This document shows positions 1 to 10,947 of a DNA stretch of 25,114 bases, piece after piece (within the stretch, counting starts at the first letter, position 1; every line of letters begins with the position of its first letter). The notes under the pieces are model-generated. The model made no database searches and was not told where the DNA came from. It was given only the letters and a program-made list of their open reading frames with translations. This DNA comes from Pseudomonadota bacterium (lineage in GTDB: Bacteria; Pseudomonadota; Gammaproteobacteria; Burkholderiales; Burkholderiaceae_E), in assembly GCA_023388075.1 (NCBI GenBank), contig JAEWGX010000076.1:1-25114 (forward strand), given 5' to 3'. The translations under genes and the position numbers were made by a program.

Positions 1-214
1 AGCCGTAGTAGATGCCGGCGAGCATGATCAGCGCGGTGGTCGGGTCCGAGAGCTGATAGGTGATGGGCAGCAGCATGGCGATGGTCGCCAGCGGCCCGAT
101 GCCGGGCAGCACGCCGATCGCGGTGCCCAGGAACACCCCGATGAAGCAGTACATCAGGTTCTCGAGGGTCCCGGCCGTGGCGAAGCCGAGAGCAAGGTGC
201 TCGAATACTTCCAT
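1..214 (-). CDS. tctA: TctA, large permease of a tripartite tricarboxylate transporter (partial)
   Basis: Only the first 71 codons lie in the window; the gene continues past the left edge. The translation begins MEVFEHLALGFATAG and contains NLMYCFIGVFLGT, GVLPGIGP and LIMLAGIYYG, which is the highly conserved N-terminal signature of TctA permeases. In this family TctA is the roughly 500-residue inner-membrane channel subunit that takes up carboxylates with the TctC receptor and TctB. The ATG at 214 is preceded by a good ribosome binding site (AAGGGAGAG) and lies 16 bases after the tctB stop, so the two are co-transcribed. The family call is secure; the substrate is unknown, since TctABC and Bug systems carry citrate, tricarballylate, aromatic acids and others. 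Confidence 0.93.
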   Translation of the reverse strand, partial: MEVFEHLALGFATAGTLENLMYCFIGVFLGTAIGVLPGIGPLATIAMLLPITYQLSDPTTALIMLAGIYYG

Positions 215-230
215 GACGTCTCTCCCTTGC

Positions 231-692
231 TCAGCGGGTCAGGAACGGTGGCCAGACCGGAAACTGCAAGCTCAGGCCCTTGACGAAGACGAGGTAGCTG
301 AAGGCACCCAGCACCACGGTGGAGAGGATCGCTGCCTTCCAGGTGAACTCGCGCGATGCCATCGCGCTCAGGATGACCAGCACGGCCATCGAGATCACGA
401 AACCCAGCCGCGGCAGCAGGACGCCGTACAGCACGACGGCGCCGAGGATGACCGTCAGGCCGCGCCATCCGATGGGATCGACCACCGTCTCCTCGGCGTG
501 GTCCTTGAACGTCGGGAGACCCACCAGGATGCCGAGGAAGATCAGCAGCCCTCCGAGGACGGTTGGAAAGTAACCCGGCCCCATGCGCTGCGCCGTGCCG
601 AACTGGTATTCCTGCGACCACACCATGTACAGCACGCCGAAGATGATGAACATCACCGAGGACCAGAAGTCTTTCTGGTTTCTTATCTTCAA
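231..692 (-). CDS. tctB: TctB, small membrane subunit of a tripartite tricarboxylate transporter
   Basis: Encodes 153 residues with about four hydrophobic segments and the TctB hallmark RMGPGYFP at residues 36-43, just after the first membrane segment. TctB is the poorly conserved partner of the TctA permease. The open frame extends upstream to 761, but the best start is the TTG at 692: it gives MKIRNQKDFW, has GGGAGA six bases upstream, and produces the usual family length of about 150 residues. The longer versions would add an Arg-rich, non-conserved tail. It lies between tctC and tctA in the common C-B-A order, but a 251-base gap separates it from tctC. That gap holds a palindrome at 821-830, so tctBA may have its own promoter. 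Confidence 0.88.
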   Translation of the reverse strand: MKIRNQKDFWSSVMFIIFGVLYMVWSQEYQFGTAQRMGPGYFPTVLGGLLIFLGILVGLPTFKDHAEETVVDPIGWRGLTVILGAVVLYGVLLPRLGFVISMAVLVILSAMASREFTWKAAILSTVVLGAFSYLVFVKGLSLQFPVWPPFLTR

Positions 693-816
693 GGCTAGTC
701 TCCCGTTTGGACTGCGCTCGGCACCGCGGCCATGACGTGGCCGGACCGAGGTCGTCCCCACAGATGGCCACCGGTTGCCGGCAGCGATGGGGCGTCAATG
801 TAACGCAGCGTTTCTA

Positions 817-833
817 ATTACCCCATGGGGAAT
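817..833. promoter_or_regulatory. Candidate operator palindrome between tctC and tctB
   Basis: CCCCATGGGG at 821-830 is a perfect 10-base palindrome in an A/T-rich pocket, flanked by ATT (817-819) and AAT (831-833). Read as ATT-N11-AAT it fits the T-N11-A pattern recognised by LysR-type regulators. It lies about 130 bases upstream of the tctB start in a gap with no gene. Function is inferred; no regulator gene for it is present in the window. Confidence 0.35.
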
Positions 834-944
834 ACTACTATTGGTGTTCCCGTCTGCGAAGCCGTATTTCGCTCTTGACGACACCAAGTTCCCAAGGGCC
901 CCTTCACTAACGGGCAGGCCGCGCGCAGCCCGCCCCGGTCACCT

Positions 945-2012
945 TCAATCGACGGTGGCGCCGGATTTCTCGACGATCACCTTGTACTTCGCCTGTTCGG
1001 CGCGGATGAACTCGGCGTAGGCCTGGGGCGCCATCGGCGCCGGCTTGGCACCCATCCGGTCGAGAGCCTCCACCACGGCCGGCGCGGCGAGCGCGGCGAG
1101 GGCCGCCTGGTACAGCTTGTCGAGCACCGTCGTGTCCAGGCCCGCAGGCGCGAAGATCCCGAACCAGGTGCTGATGTCGAAGTCGGGCACCCCGCTTTCC
1201 GCGACCGTCGGCAGGCTCGGCTGCGCTTCGGCGCGCTGCGGCGTGGTGACGGCCAGGGCCTTGAGCTGGCCGGAGCGGATCTGCGGGGTTGCCGACGCGA
1301 GGTTGTCGAACATGAGCTGGGTCTGGCCGCTGATGAGCTCGAGCTTGGCCGGCGTCGCACCCTTGTAGGGGACGTGGACCATGTTGATTCCGGCCAGCGA
1401 CTTGAGCAGCTCGCCGGCAAGATGACCGGCGCTGCCGTTGCCCCCGGAGCCGTAGCTGATCTTGTCCGGGTTGGCCTTGGCGTAGCGGACCAGCGCGGCA
1501 ACCGAGTCGATCCCTTCCTTCTCCGCCCAGGCGGGATTGACCACCAGGACGTTCGGCACCAGCGCCACCCGCGTGATGGGGGTGAAGTCGCGGTTGGCAT
1601 CGTAGGGCATCTTCTTGAAGAGGTACGGATTGATCGCATGGGTCGCGACCGCGCCCATCACGATCGAGTACCCGTCCGGCGGCGCCTTGGCGATCAGGTC
1701 GGCGCCGATGTTGCCGCCCGCGCCCGGCTTGTTCTCGACGATCACGGGCTGGCCGAGGGTCGCTCGCATCTGGTCGGCGAGCACCCGCGCGGCCTGGTCG
1801 AGCGGTCCGCCGCTCGCATAGGGAACGACGAAGCGGATGGTGCGCGATGGCCAGTCCGCTTGCTGGGCGAGCACGCCTGCCGGGGACAGGAACGTAGCCA
1901 CGGCGGTCCCGAAGGCCGCGGCGCCGAGCAGGCGCGCGAGCGCGTCGCGGCGCGCGGAAGGGGCTCCCGGGGGGCGTTCCTGCCCGAGGGCCGGAGCATC
2001 GGCGGCTTGCAT
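945..2012 (-). CDS. tctC: Bug/TctC-family periplasmic substrate-binding receptor
   Basis: Encodes 355 residues. The N-terminus carries a signal peptide (basic SARRDALAR, hydrophobic stretch about 28-44, cleavage near VLAQ at 50). The mature part shows the Bug fold signatures: WPSRTIRFVVPYASGGPLD near 54-72, with the ligand-contacting Asp72 after the GG, then VENKPGAGGNIGAD, GSGGNGSAGHL and HVPYKGATPA. Bug proteins bind a carboxylate in the periplasm and deliver it to TctAB. The ATG at 2012 has a strong binding site (AGAGGAG) and is chosen for that reason. With tctB and tctA downstream on the same strand, this is the dedicated receptor of a complete TctCBA system. The ligand cannot be deduced. 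It is divergent from alaS. Confidence 0.95.
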   Translation of the reverse strand: MQAADAPALGQERPPGAPSARRDALARLLGAAAFGTAVATFLSPAGVLAQQADWPSRTIRFVVPYASGGPLDQAARVLADQMRATLGQPVIVENKPGAGGNIGADLIAKAPPDGYSIVMGAVATHAINPYLFKKMPYDANRDFTPITRVALVPNVLVVNPAWAEKEGIDSVAALVRYAKANPDKISYGSGGNGSAGHLAGELLKSLAGINMVHVPYKGATPAKLELISGQTQLMFDNLASATPQIRSGQLKALAVTTPQRAEAQPSLPTVAESGVPDFDISTWFGIFAPAGLDTTVLDKLYQAALAALAAPAVVEALDRMGAKPAPMAPQAYAEFIRAEQAKYKVIVEKSGATVD

Positions 2013-2042
2013 TGGCGTTCTCCTCTGGTTTGCAGGGCGCCG

Positions 2043-2048
2043 ATGTTA
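2043..2048 (-). promoter_or_regulatory. Possible -10 element for tctC
   Basis: On the minus strand TAACAT lies about 30 bases upstream of the tctC ATG and matches TATAAT at four of six positions. No good -35 hexamer is visible at 16-18 bases. A nearby inverted repeat, GACCG (2065-2069) with CGGTC (2080-2084), could be an operator in this divergent intergenic region. The evidence is weak. Confidence 0.2.
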
Positions 2049-2113
2049 GCGCAGGCTTGGCCGGGACCGTCCGCGGAAGCGGTCTGACGGGGTGGTGGAG
2101 CCTGCCGCTTCGG

Positions 2114-2119
2114 TAGAAT
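2114..2119 (+). promoter_or_regulatory. Probable -10 element for alaS
   Basis: TAGAAT (five of six to consensus) lies 24 bases before the alaS ATG in the divergent gap between tctC and alaS. No convincing -35 box is visible at the right spacing. If used, transcription would start near 2126 and leave a very short leader, with only a weak ribosome binding site (AGAAG). Confidence 0.4.
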
Positions 2120-2143
2120 CGACAGCTTTCCCAGAAGCCCGCC

Positions 2144-4794
<2,651 letters not shown>

Positions 4795-4798
<4 letters not shown>

Positions 4799-5937
4799 AG
4801 ATTCTCGAGCTGACGGTCCTCGCCGTCCTGTCCCACATCAGCTTCAGCGGCATCCGGGTCGGCCTCTCGCTTGCCGCCATCGACGCGGGTGCCACGCCGT
4901 TCGTCATCGGGGCGCTGCTCTCGGTCTACGCGCTGGTGCCCACGCTGCTCTCGCTGGTGGGCGGCCGCTGGATCGACCGTATCGGCGTGCGCCGTCCGCT
5001 CTTCGTCGGCACGGGCCTGATGGTGCTGGGCGGCGTGGTGGCGTACGCCCACTACGACCTGTGGACGTTCTTCGTGACCTCCACGCTGGTCGGCTCGGGG
5101 TTCCTGCTCTCGCAGCTCGTGGTCCAGAAGATGACCGGCGACATGGGCCAGACGGCGGACCAGCGCCGCCTGCTGTTCGGCATGCTGGCGATCGGCTACT
5201 CCATCTCGGGCGTGCTCGGCCCGTTTTCCAGCGGCGTGCTCTACGACACGATCGGCGGCGACCGGACCTTCCTCTCGCTCGGTGGCCTCGCGCTGCTGGT
5301 CATGGCCTGGCTCTTCCTCCGCCGTCACAGCCTGCCCGGGCCGGCCGCCGAGATGCCGGTGCAGCGCCGGTTCTCGGACCTGTTGAAGACGCCGGAGCTG
5401 CGTCGCCTCTACCTCGCCGTCGGCCTGATCTCCTCGGCCTGGGATGTTCACCAGTTCGTCGTGCCGATCTACGGGCGCAGCATCGGCCTGTCCGGTACGC
5501 AGGTGGGCATGGTGCTCGCCGCCTTCGGGCTCGCCACCCTGATCGTGCGCCTGGTGCTGCCGCTGCTGCGCTCGCTCACGGAATGGCGGGCGATCTTCTG
5601 CGCCCAGCTCGTGGGCGCGGTCGTCTATGCCTTCTACCCCATCTTCGAGAAGTACGAGGTGCTGATGGGGCTGTCCTTCGCCCTGGGGCTGGGGCTCGGC
5701 ATCTCGCAGCCGATGGTGCTCTCGCTGATGCACCGGGTGACCCCGCCCGGTCGGATCGGGGAGGCGGCGGGCTTGCGCCTGATGATCGTGAACGGCACGC
5801 AGACGATCCTGCCGACGGTTTTCGGCCTGCTCGGCAGCGCCTTCGGGGTCGGCCTGCTGTTCTGGGCGGTCGGCGGCATGCTGGGCGTGGGCGTAGTCGG
5901 CCAGCTGCGTTCCGGGGCTGGATACAATGAGAGTTGA
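4795..5937 (+). CDS. Major facilitator superfamily transporter, apparently CTG-initiated
   Basis: Encodes about 380 residues with some twelve hydrophobic segments. The MFS loop 2-3 motif, GGRWIDRIGVRRP, lies at about 56-68 of the proposed protein. The substrate is unknown. Start choice is unusual: the first ATG/GTG/TTG in frame is the GTG at 4936, which would remove the first membrane helix. The frame is open back to 4783 and the intervening codons (KILELTVLAVLSHISFSG) encode a good helix 1. A CTG at 4795 overlaps the alaS stop (CTGA) and has GAAGG nine bases upstream, so I place the start there; ATT at 4801 and CTG at 4810 are alternatives. Coupling to alaS translation is likely. Confidence 0.85.
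5923..5928 (+). promoter_or_regulatory. Possible -10 element upstream of the TusA gene
   Basis: TACAAT (five of six to consensus) lies inside the last codons of the MFS gene, 50 bases before the proposed tusA ATG. No clear -35 is seen. It could give a separate transcript for the sulfur carrier and SDR genes, but may be chance. Confidence 0.25.
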
Positions 5938-5978
5938 GCCAACCCCCTCGGGCCCTCGGACCACCCCGCGCATCTGAT

Positions 5979-6224
5979 ATGGCTTCGATCGACGATATCG
6001 CCTTCGACAGCGCCGTGGACGCCCGCGGGCTGAACTGCCCGCTGCCGATCCTGAAGGCGAAGAAGGCGTTGGCCACCATCTCGAGCGGCCAGGTGCTGAA
6101 GGTCACCTCCACGGATCCGGGCTCGCGCCGGGACTTCGAGGCCTTCGCGCGCCAGACTGGCAACCAGCTCGTCGGCCAGTTCGAATCGGACAATACCTGG
6201 ACTTTCTTCCTCAAGCGGCGCTGA
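5979..6224 (+). CDS. tusA: TusA/SirA-family sulfur carrier protein
   Basis: Encodes 81 residues from the ATG at 5979 (MASIDDIAFDSAVDARGLNC). The family signature, a Cys in GLNCPLPILKAKKAL (Cys20), is followed by the typical LKVTSTDPGSRRDFEAFARQTGN beta-alpha-beta core. In this family the Cys carries persulfide sulfur for tRNA thiolation or other sulfur transfer in the cytosol. The frame extends upstream to a TTG at 5934 that overlaps the MFS stop, but the extra 15 residues are Pro/Arg-rich and absent from the usual 75-82 residue family, so the ATG is preferred despite a weak binding site. It is 24 bases from the SDR gene. Which member of the TusA group this is cannot be settled by sequence reading. 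Confidence 0.9.
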   Translation: MASIDDIAFDSAVDARGLNCPLPILKAKKALATISSGQVLKVTSTDPGSRRDFEAFARQTGNQLVGQFESDNTWTFFLKRR

Positions 6225-6248
6225 TCGCCGCAACCCCGGATTTCCTCC

Positions 6249-6986
6249 ATGAACTTCAGCTTCGACTTCAGCGGCAAGCGCGTCCTCGTGACCGGCGGCG
6301 TGTCCGGCATCGGCCGCGCCGTCTCGCTTGCCTTCCTCGGCGCGGGCGCCGAGGTGATCGCGTGCGGCCTCACGGAGCAGGAGCTCGCGGCGGCCCGCAA
6401 CGACCCGATGTTCGGCCGCATCGACATCGCGAAGCTGGACGTCACCGACCGGGAGGCGGTGGATCGGCTGGTCGGCGGGCTGCCATCGCTCGACGTGGTG
6501 GTGACCAGCGCGGGCATCATCCGCCGGGATGCCGAGCATGATCCGGACGTCTTCGACCAGGTCATCGACGTGAACGTTTCGGGCAGCATGCGCGTCGCGT
6601 CGGCGGCTCGGCCGCTGCTCGAGCGAAGCAAGGGATCGATCGTCCTGGTCGGATCGGTGATGTCCTTCTTCGGCGGGCCGCGCCAGCCCGCCTATTCCGC
6701 CTCCAAGGGGGCGATCCGCAACCTCACGATGTCGCTCGCGTGCGCCTATGCCGCCGAGGGCATTCGCGTCAACGCGGTCGCCCCGGGCTGGGTCGTGACC
6801 GAGCTTTCCCGCGGGGCGCGCGAGAACGCCGAACGCAACGCCATGATCCTCGCGCGCAGTCCGCTGGGACGCTGGGCGCAGCCGGCCGAGATCGCGGATC
6901 CGGTGCTGTTCCTGGCGTCGGACGCCGCGCGCTTCATGACCGGCACGGTCATGCTGGTGGACGGCGGCTTCACCAGCGTCGGCTGA
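6249..6986 (+). CDS. Short-chain dehydrogenase/reductase (classical SDR)
   Basis: Encodes 245 residues, the normal size of a classical SDR. The cofactor loop is TGGVSGIG at 15-22, the NNAG-like motif appears as TSAGI at 86-90, and the catalytic set is Asn109, Ser136, Tyr149 and Lys153 (YSASK). The end carries the family's FMTGTVMLVDGG. These enzymes interconvert alcohols and ketones with NAD(P). The short acidic stretch LDVTDRE after strand 3 is usual; the residue after strand 2 is not a clear Asp, so cofactor preference is uncertain. It sits 24 bases after the TusA gene and probably shares its transcript. The substrate is unknown. Confidence 0.93.
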   Translation: MNFSFDFSGKRVLVTGGVSGIGRAVSLAFLGAGAEVIACGLTEQELAAARNDPMFGRIDIAKLDVTDREAVDRLVGGLPSLDVVVTSAGIIRRDAEHDPDVFDQVIDVNVSGSMRVASAARPLLERSKGSIVLVGSVMSFFGGPRQPAYSASKGAIRNLTMSLACAYAAEGIRVNAVAPGWVVTELSRGARENAERNAMILARSPLGRWAQPAEIADPVLFLASDAARFMTGTVMLVDGGFTSVG

Positions 6987-6992
6987 CCGCGG

Positions 6993-7010
6993 GCGGCCGG
7001 CGTCGGCCGC
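6993..7010. terminator. Hairpin between convergent SDR and valS genes
   Basis: A perfect 7-bp stem, GCGGCCG (6993-6999) and CGGCCGC (7004-7010), closes a four-base loop in the 32-base gap between two convergent genes. On the plus strand it is followed by TCCCTT, a poor T-tract. It probably serves as a bidirectional terminator, but the weak T-run makes this uncertain. Confidence 0.45.
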
Positions 7011-7018
7011 TCCCTTCG

Positions 7019-10000
7019 TCAGCCCAGGCGGGCGCGCTGGGCGGCGAGCTTCTCCAGTGCCGCCTGGAACTTGTCCAGCCGCTCACGCTCCTGGGCGACC
7101 ACGGCCGGCGGCGCGCGATCTACGAAGGCCGGATTGCCGAGCTTGCCGGTCGCCTTGGCGATCTCGGCCTCCAGCCGTCCCATCTCCTTGGCGAGCCGCG
7201 CCTTCTCCTCGGCGAGGTCGATCTCCACCCGCAGCATCAGGCGGTGATCGCCCACCACCTGCACCGGCGCGAGCGCATCGGCCGGCAGCTCCGCAACGAT
7301 CTCCACCGAGGACAGCCGCGCGAGCCCCGGCAGGTACGGTGCCATCTCGGCCAGGTGCGCGGCGCCCGTCGCGATGACGAGCGGCACCTTCTGCTGCGGG
7401 CCGAGCCCCATCTCGCCGCGCAGCGCGCGGCAGGCGTCGATGATCTGCTTGAGCTCGGCCACCCAGGCCTCCGCCGCCTCGTCGATCTTCGTCGGCTGCG
7501 CCTCGGGATAACGCTGCAGCATCACCGAATGGCGACGCTCGCGCACCGCCTGGGCAAGCGCCTCGCCGTCGAGCTGCTGCACGCCGCGATCGCCGTAGCG
7601 CATCGCGAGCGGCGCGACCCGCTGCCAGAGCTCCTCGGTGATGAACGGGATCACCGGGTGGGCCAGGCGCAGCACCGTCTCCAGCACCGACAGCAGGGTC
7701 CGGCGGGTCGCCCGCTGGACCGCCGGATCCGGGTCCTGCAGGTTGACCTTGGCGAGCTCCAGGTACCAGTCGCAGTACTCGTTCCACACGAAGCCGTAGA
7801 TCGCTCCGGCCATCTGGTCGAAGCGATATTCCTCCAGCGCGCGCTCCACCTCGGCCTCGGTACGCTGAAGCTGCGAGGCGATCCAGCGGTCCACGCGCCC
7901 GAAATGCAGGTAGCCGCCCGGCACGCACTGGTCCGGCGTGTGTGGCCGGTAGCCGTTGTCCTTGCCCTCGACGTTCATCAGCACGAAGCGGGTGGCATTC
8001 CAGAGCTTGTTGCAGAAGTTCCGGTAGCCCTCGCAACGGCTGATGTCGAAGTTCAGCGTGCGCGAGAAGGTCGCAAGCGAGGCGAAGGTGAAGCGCAGCG
8101 CGTCGGTGCCGAAGGCGGGGATGCCGTCGGGGAAGTTCTTTCGGATGTAGCGCTCGATGCTTGCCTTGTGCTCGGCCTTCATGAGGCCGACGGTGGACTT
8201 GGCGAGCAGGTCCGGCAGCTCGATTCCGTCGATCAGGTCCAGCGGATCCAGGGTGTTCCCCTTGGACTTGGACATCTTCTGCCCTTCCGCATCCCGCACG
8301 ATCGCATTGATGTAGACATGGCGGAACGGGACCTTGCCGGTGAAGTACCGGGTCATCATCACCATCCGGGCCACCCAGAAGAAGATGATGTCGTTGCCGG
8401 TGATCAGCACCGACGAGGGCAGGTAGCGCTCCTGGTCGGCAAGCGACTGCGGCGTGCGCTCCGGCCAGCCGAGCGAGGTGAACGGCACCAGCGCGCTGGA
8501 GAACCAGGTGTCCAGCACGTCCGGATCCCGGGTGAGTGGCCCTTCGTAGCCGGCCTCGCGGGCCTGCGCCATCGCGTCCGCTTCCGAGGCCGCGACGAAG
8601 ACCTCGCCGCCCGCGCCGTACCAGGCCGGGATCTGGTGGCCCCACCACAGCTGCCGGGAGATGCACCAGTCCTGGATGTTCTCGAGCCAGTGGTTGTAGG
8701 TGCTGGCCCAATGGTCCGGGACGAAGCGAACCTCGCCGCTCGCCACCGCCTCCAGGGCAGGCCGGGTGATCGCGGCGTGTCCGCCGATCCGTCCGTCCGG
8801 CTGCCGCTCGCGCGTGAGGTCGACGAACCACTGGTCCGTGAGCATCGGCTCCACCACCTCGCCGGTACGGCCGCAGACCGGCACCATGTGGCGATGGGGA
8901 ACCGTCTGGCGCAGCAGGCCCTGCGCCTCCAGGTCCGCGACCACCTTGCGGCGGGCGTCATAGCGGTTGAGCCCGCGATAGGCCGCCGGCGCCTGCTCGT
9001 TCATCCTGGCATGGAAGTCCATGATGACGATGAGCGGGATCCCGTGGCGCAGCGCGGCGGCGTAGTCGTTGAAATCGTGCGCGCCGGTGATCTTGACGCA
9101 GCCGCTGCCGAACGTGGGGTCGACGAAGCTGTCGGCGATGATCGGGATGCGGCGGTCGCAGAGCGGCAGGTCCACCATCTTGCCGACCAGGTGCCGGTAG
9201 CGCACGTCGTCCGGGTGCACCGCCAGGGCGCCGTCGCCCAGCATCGTTTCCGGTCGGGTGGTCGCGATCGTCATGCCGGGGAGCGGGTTGCCGTCGCCAT
9301 CCACCTGCGGGCCGTCGGAGAACGGGTAGAGGATGTGCCACATGTGGCCATCGCGCTCCACCATGTCCACCTCGAGGTCCGACACCGCGGTGTGCAGCAC
9401 CGGATCCCAGTTGACCAGCCGGTTTCCGCGGTAGATCAGCCCCGCGCGATAGAGCTGCACGAACACCTCCACCACGGCGCGGGACATCTTCGCGTCCATG
9501 GTGAAGTAGCCCGCGTTGGCGCGATCGGCATCGGCGTAGGACCAGTTGGCCGAGTCGCCGAGACGGCGCATCTGCCGCGTGATGGTGGCACCGGATTCCT
9601 GCTTCCACTTCCACACCCGGGCGACGAAGGCCTCCCGTCCGAGCGCCTCGCGGGAGCTGCCTTCGGCCTGGAGCTGGCGCTCCACGACGATCTGGGTGGC
9701 GATACCCGCGTGGTCCGTGCCGACCACCCAGTTCGTGTCGGCGCCCTTCATCCGGTGATAGCGGATCAGCGTGTCCATCAGCGTCTGCTGGAACGCGTGC
9801 CCCATGTGCAGCGTGCCGGTCACGTTCGGCGGCGGCAACTGGATGCAGTAGTGCGGCTCGCCGGCCGCGCTCGCCGAGGCGGACGCGCGCGCATCGCCTT
9901 CGAGCGGCAGCTGCGGCGCCGGCTTGTTGGCGAAGTAGCCGCGGCTCTCCCAGATCGGGTACCAGCGGGCTTCGATCGGTGCCGGCTCGAAGCTGCGGGG

Positions 10001-10048
10001 CAGCTCGTCGGTGGCGGCAGGCGTCTCGGGGGAATCGGTCGGTTTCAT
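7019..10048 (-). CDS. valS: Valyl-tRNA synthetase
   Basis: Encodes 1009 residues, somewhat longer than the 951 of E. coli ValS. It charges tRNA-Val and edits threonine. The class I signatures are present: PPPNVTGTLHMGHAF with HMGH at 81-84, and KMSKS at 591-595. The CP1 editing domain lies between them (IATTRPETMLGD), followed by the anticodon-binding domain and a C-terminal coiled coil rich in Lys/Glu/Ala. The extra length is partly an N-terminal tail and a low-complexity insert (GDARASASASAAGE, about 51-64) just before the catalytic core. The start ATG shares one base with the preceding gene's stop (TGATG), indicating translational coupling in the pepA-holC-acidic protein-valS operon. Confidence 0.99.
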   Translation of the reverse strand: MKPTDSPETPAATDELPRSFEPAPIEARWYPIWESRGYFANKPAPQLPLEGDARASASASAAGEPHYCIQLPPPNVTGTLHMGHAFQQTLMDTLIRYHRMKGADTNWVVGTDHAGIATQIVVERQLQAEGSSREALGREAFVARVWKWKQESGATITRQMRRLGDSANWSYADADRANAGYFTMDAKMSRAVVEVFVQLYRAGLIYRGNRLVNWDPVLHTAVSDLEVDMVERDGHMWHILYPFSDGPQVDGDGNPLPGMTIATTRPETMLGDGALAVHPDDVRYRHLVGKMVDLPLCDRRIPIIADSFVDPTFGSGCVKITGAHDFNDYAAALRHGIPLIVIMDFHARMNEQAPAAYRGLNRYDARRKVVADLEAQGLLRQTVPHRHMVPVCGRTGEVVEPMLTDQWFVDLTRERQPDGRIGGHAAITRPALEAVASGEVRFVPDHWASTYNHWLENIQDWCISRQLWWGHQIPAWYGAGGEVFVAASEADAMAQAREAGYEGPLTRDPDVLDTWFSSALVPFTSLGWPERTPQSLADQERYLPSSVLITGNDIIFFWVARMVMMTRYFTGKVPFRHVYINAIVRDAEGQKMSKSKGNTLDPLDLIDGIELPDLLAKSTVGLMKAEHKASIERYIRKNFPDGIPAFGTDALRFTFASLATFSRTLNFDISRCEGYRNFCNKLWNATRFVLMNVEGKDNGYRPHTPDQCVPGGYLHFGRVDRWIASQLQRTEAEVERALEEYRFDQMAGAIYGFVWNEYCDWYLELAKVNLQDPDPAVQRATRRTLLSVLETVLRLAHPVIPFITEELWQRVAPLAMRYGDRGVQQLDGEALAQAVRERRHSVMLQRYPEAQPTKIDEAAEAWVAELKQIIDACRALRGEMGLGPQQKVPLVIATGAAHLAEMAPYLPGLARLSSVEIVAELPADALAPVQVVGDHRLMLRVEIDLAEEKARLAKEMGRLEAEIAKATGKLGNPAFVDRAPPAVVAQERERLDKFQAALEKLAAQRARLG

Positions 10049-10947
10049 CAGTGAGGGCGGGATCGGTTGCGTTTCGCGATCTCGGCGTGCAGGCGGGTGA
10101 GCTCCTCGGTCACCGCGCGTGCCACGATGTCGCGGATCATCCGGTTGAGCGCGTCGTGCAGCTCGTGCGCCACCGTCTCCGCGGCGCGCTCGAGGACCGG
10201 TACCAGGGTGTCCTGCAACTGCGCATCGAGCAGCGCGTCGGAGCGGCGCAGCAGGCGTTCCAGCACGTTCTCGCGCACGCGTTGGGCGAGGTCGCCCCAG
10301 TCGACCTCGGCGAGGCTCTGGGGCAGGTCCTCCGTATCGTAGCGGGGAACCTGCACCACCTCGGTGAGCATGGGGATGGGCTCGTCGGTGCCGATGCGAT
10401 GGCGCGCGGCCATCGCTGCCGCGTCGACCTCGGAAGGGGCGGCGGCGTGCGGGGCGCGCGGCTGGGCCTCCCGCGCCGGTTCCGGCGCCTCCGTCAGCGT
10501 GGGCACCTCCACCGCATCGTCGTCGTCGTCGAGCTCGTCGAGGTCATCGAGGTCGTCGAAATCGACCCGCTCGATCAGCTCCGCGAACTCGTCGTCCTCG
10601 CTGTCGTCGCCGGACGACCCGGCGATACCGTCGTCGTCGAAGTCCCGGATCTCATCCGGCGAAGGCTGCGGCGCGGCGTAGATGGGCGTGTCCGCTTCGC
10701 CGTCCGCTCCCGCATCGGGCGGCGCGTCGCCCGGGTCGTCGGGCGGCGGCGCGGCCCTCCCTTCCCGGGCGGTGTCGGCACCGGGCGCGGAGGTGCCTGA
10801 CGGTTCAGGCTCCGCTGCCGGCGCCCCCTTCGGCGCGGGCAGCTCGACGCTGCCGGAGGACGGGCTGCGACCCGGATCGGACCCCGGAGGCGCGGCCGCG
10901 GGGCCGGGCGTGGGCGATTCCGGATCCGGCAATGGCGGGTACTTCAT
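10048..10947 (-). CDS. Acidic, largely disordered protein between holC and valS (DUF2486-like)
   Basis: Encodes 299 residues. Residues 1-90 are Pro/Ala/Gly/Glu-rich and look disordered; 99-146 is a very acidic stretch with Asp runs; 148-157 and 191-201 each carry a PxLTE motif (VPTLTEAPEP and IPMLTEVVQVP); 215-299 looks like a helical, coiled-coil domain ending in a basic tail. I recall a betaproteobacterial family (DUF2486) with the IPxLTE motif at this place, but cannot confirm it here. The function is unknown. The ATG overlaps the holC stop by four bases (ATGA) and its stop overlaps the valS start, so it is a translated member of the operon. An upstream extension of the frame reads as a shadow of holC and is excluded. 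Confidence 0.85.
   Translation of the reverse strand: MKYPPLPDPESPTPGPAAAPPGSDPGRSPSSGSVELPAPKGAPAAEPEPSGTSAPGADTAREGRAAPPPDDPGDAPPDAGADGEADTPIYAAPQPSPDEIRDFDDDGIAGSSGDDSEDDEFAELIERVDFDDLDDLDELDDDDDAVEVPTLTEAPEPAREAQPRAPHAAAPSEVDAAAMAARHRIGTDEPIPMLTEVVQVPRYDTEDLPQSLAEVDWGDLAQRVRENVLERLLRRSDALLDAQLQDTLVPVLERAAETVAHELHDALNRMIRDIVARAVTEELTRLHAEIAKRNRSRPH
10516..10565. repeat. GAC/GAT-type trinucleotide-rich tract coding for an acidic run
   Basis: The plus strand shows near-repeats of TCG, TCA and GTC triplets, which read on the minus strand as Asp, Glu and Leu codons (about residues 128-144 of the acidic protein). The tract is imperfect and in frame, so slippage would change the length of the acidic run rather than shift the frame. 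Confidence 0.6.

Noticed and set aside
6740..10054. 1104-codon open frame on the plus strand opposite valS
   Set aside because: It is the antisense shadow of valS, created by high GC at third positions. The translation is rich in Arg, His, Leu and Gly with no recognisable domain, whereas valS has full family motifs.
10516..10635. Triplet-rich tract considered as a repeat array or microsatellite
   Set aside because: The units are imperfect and encode an acidic Asp/Glu/Leu run in a real gene; there are no spacers or regular repeats of CRISPR type.
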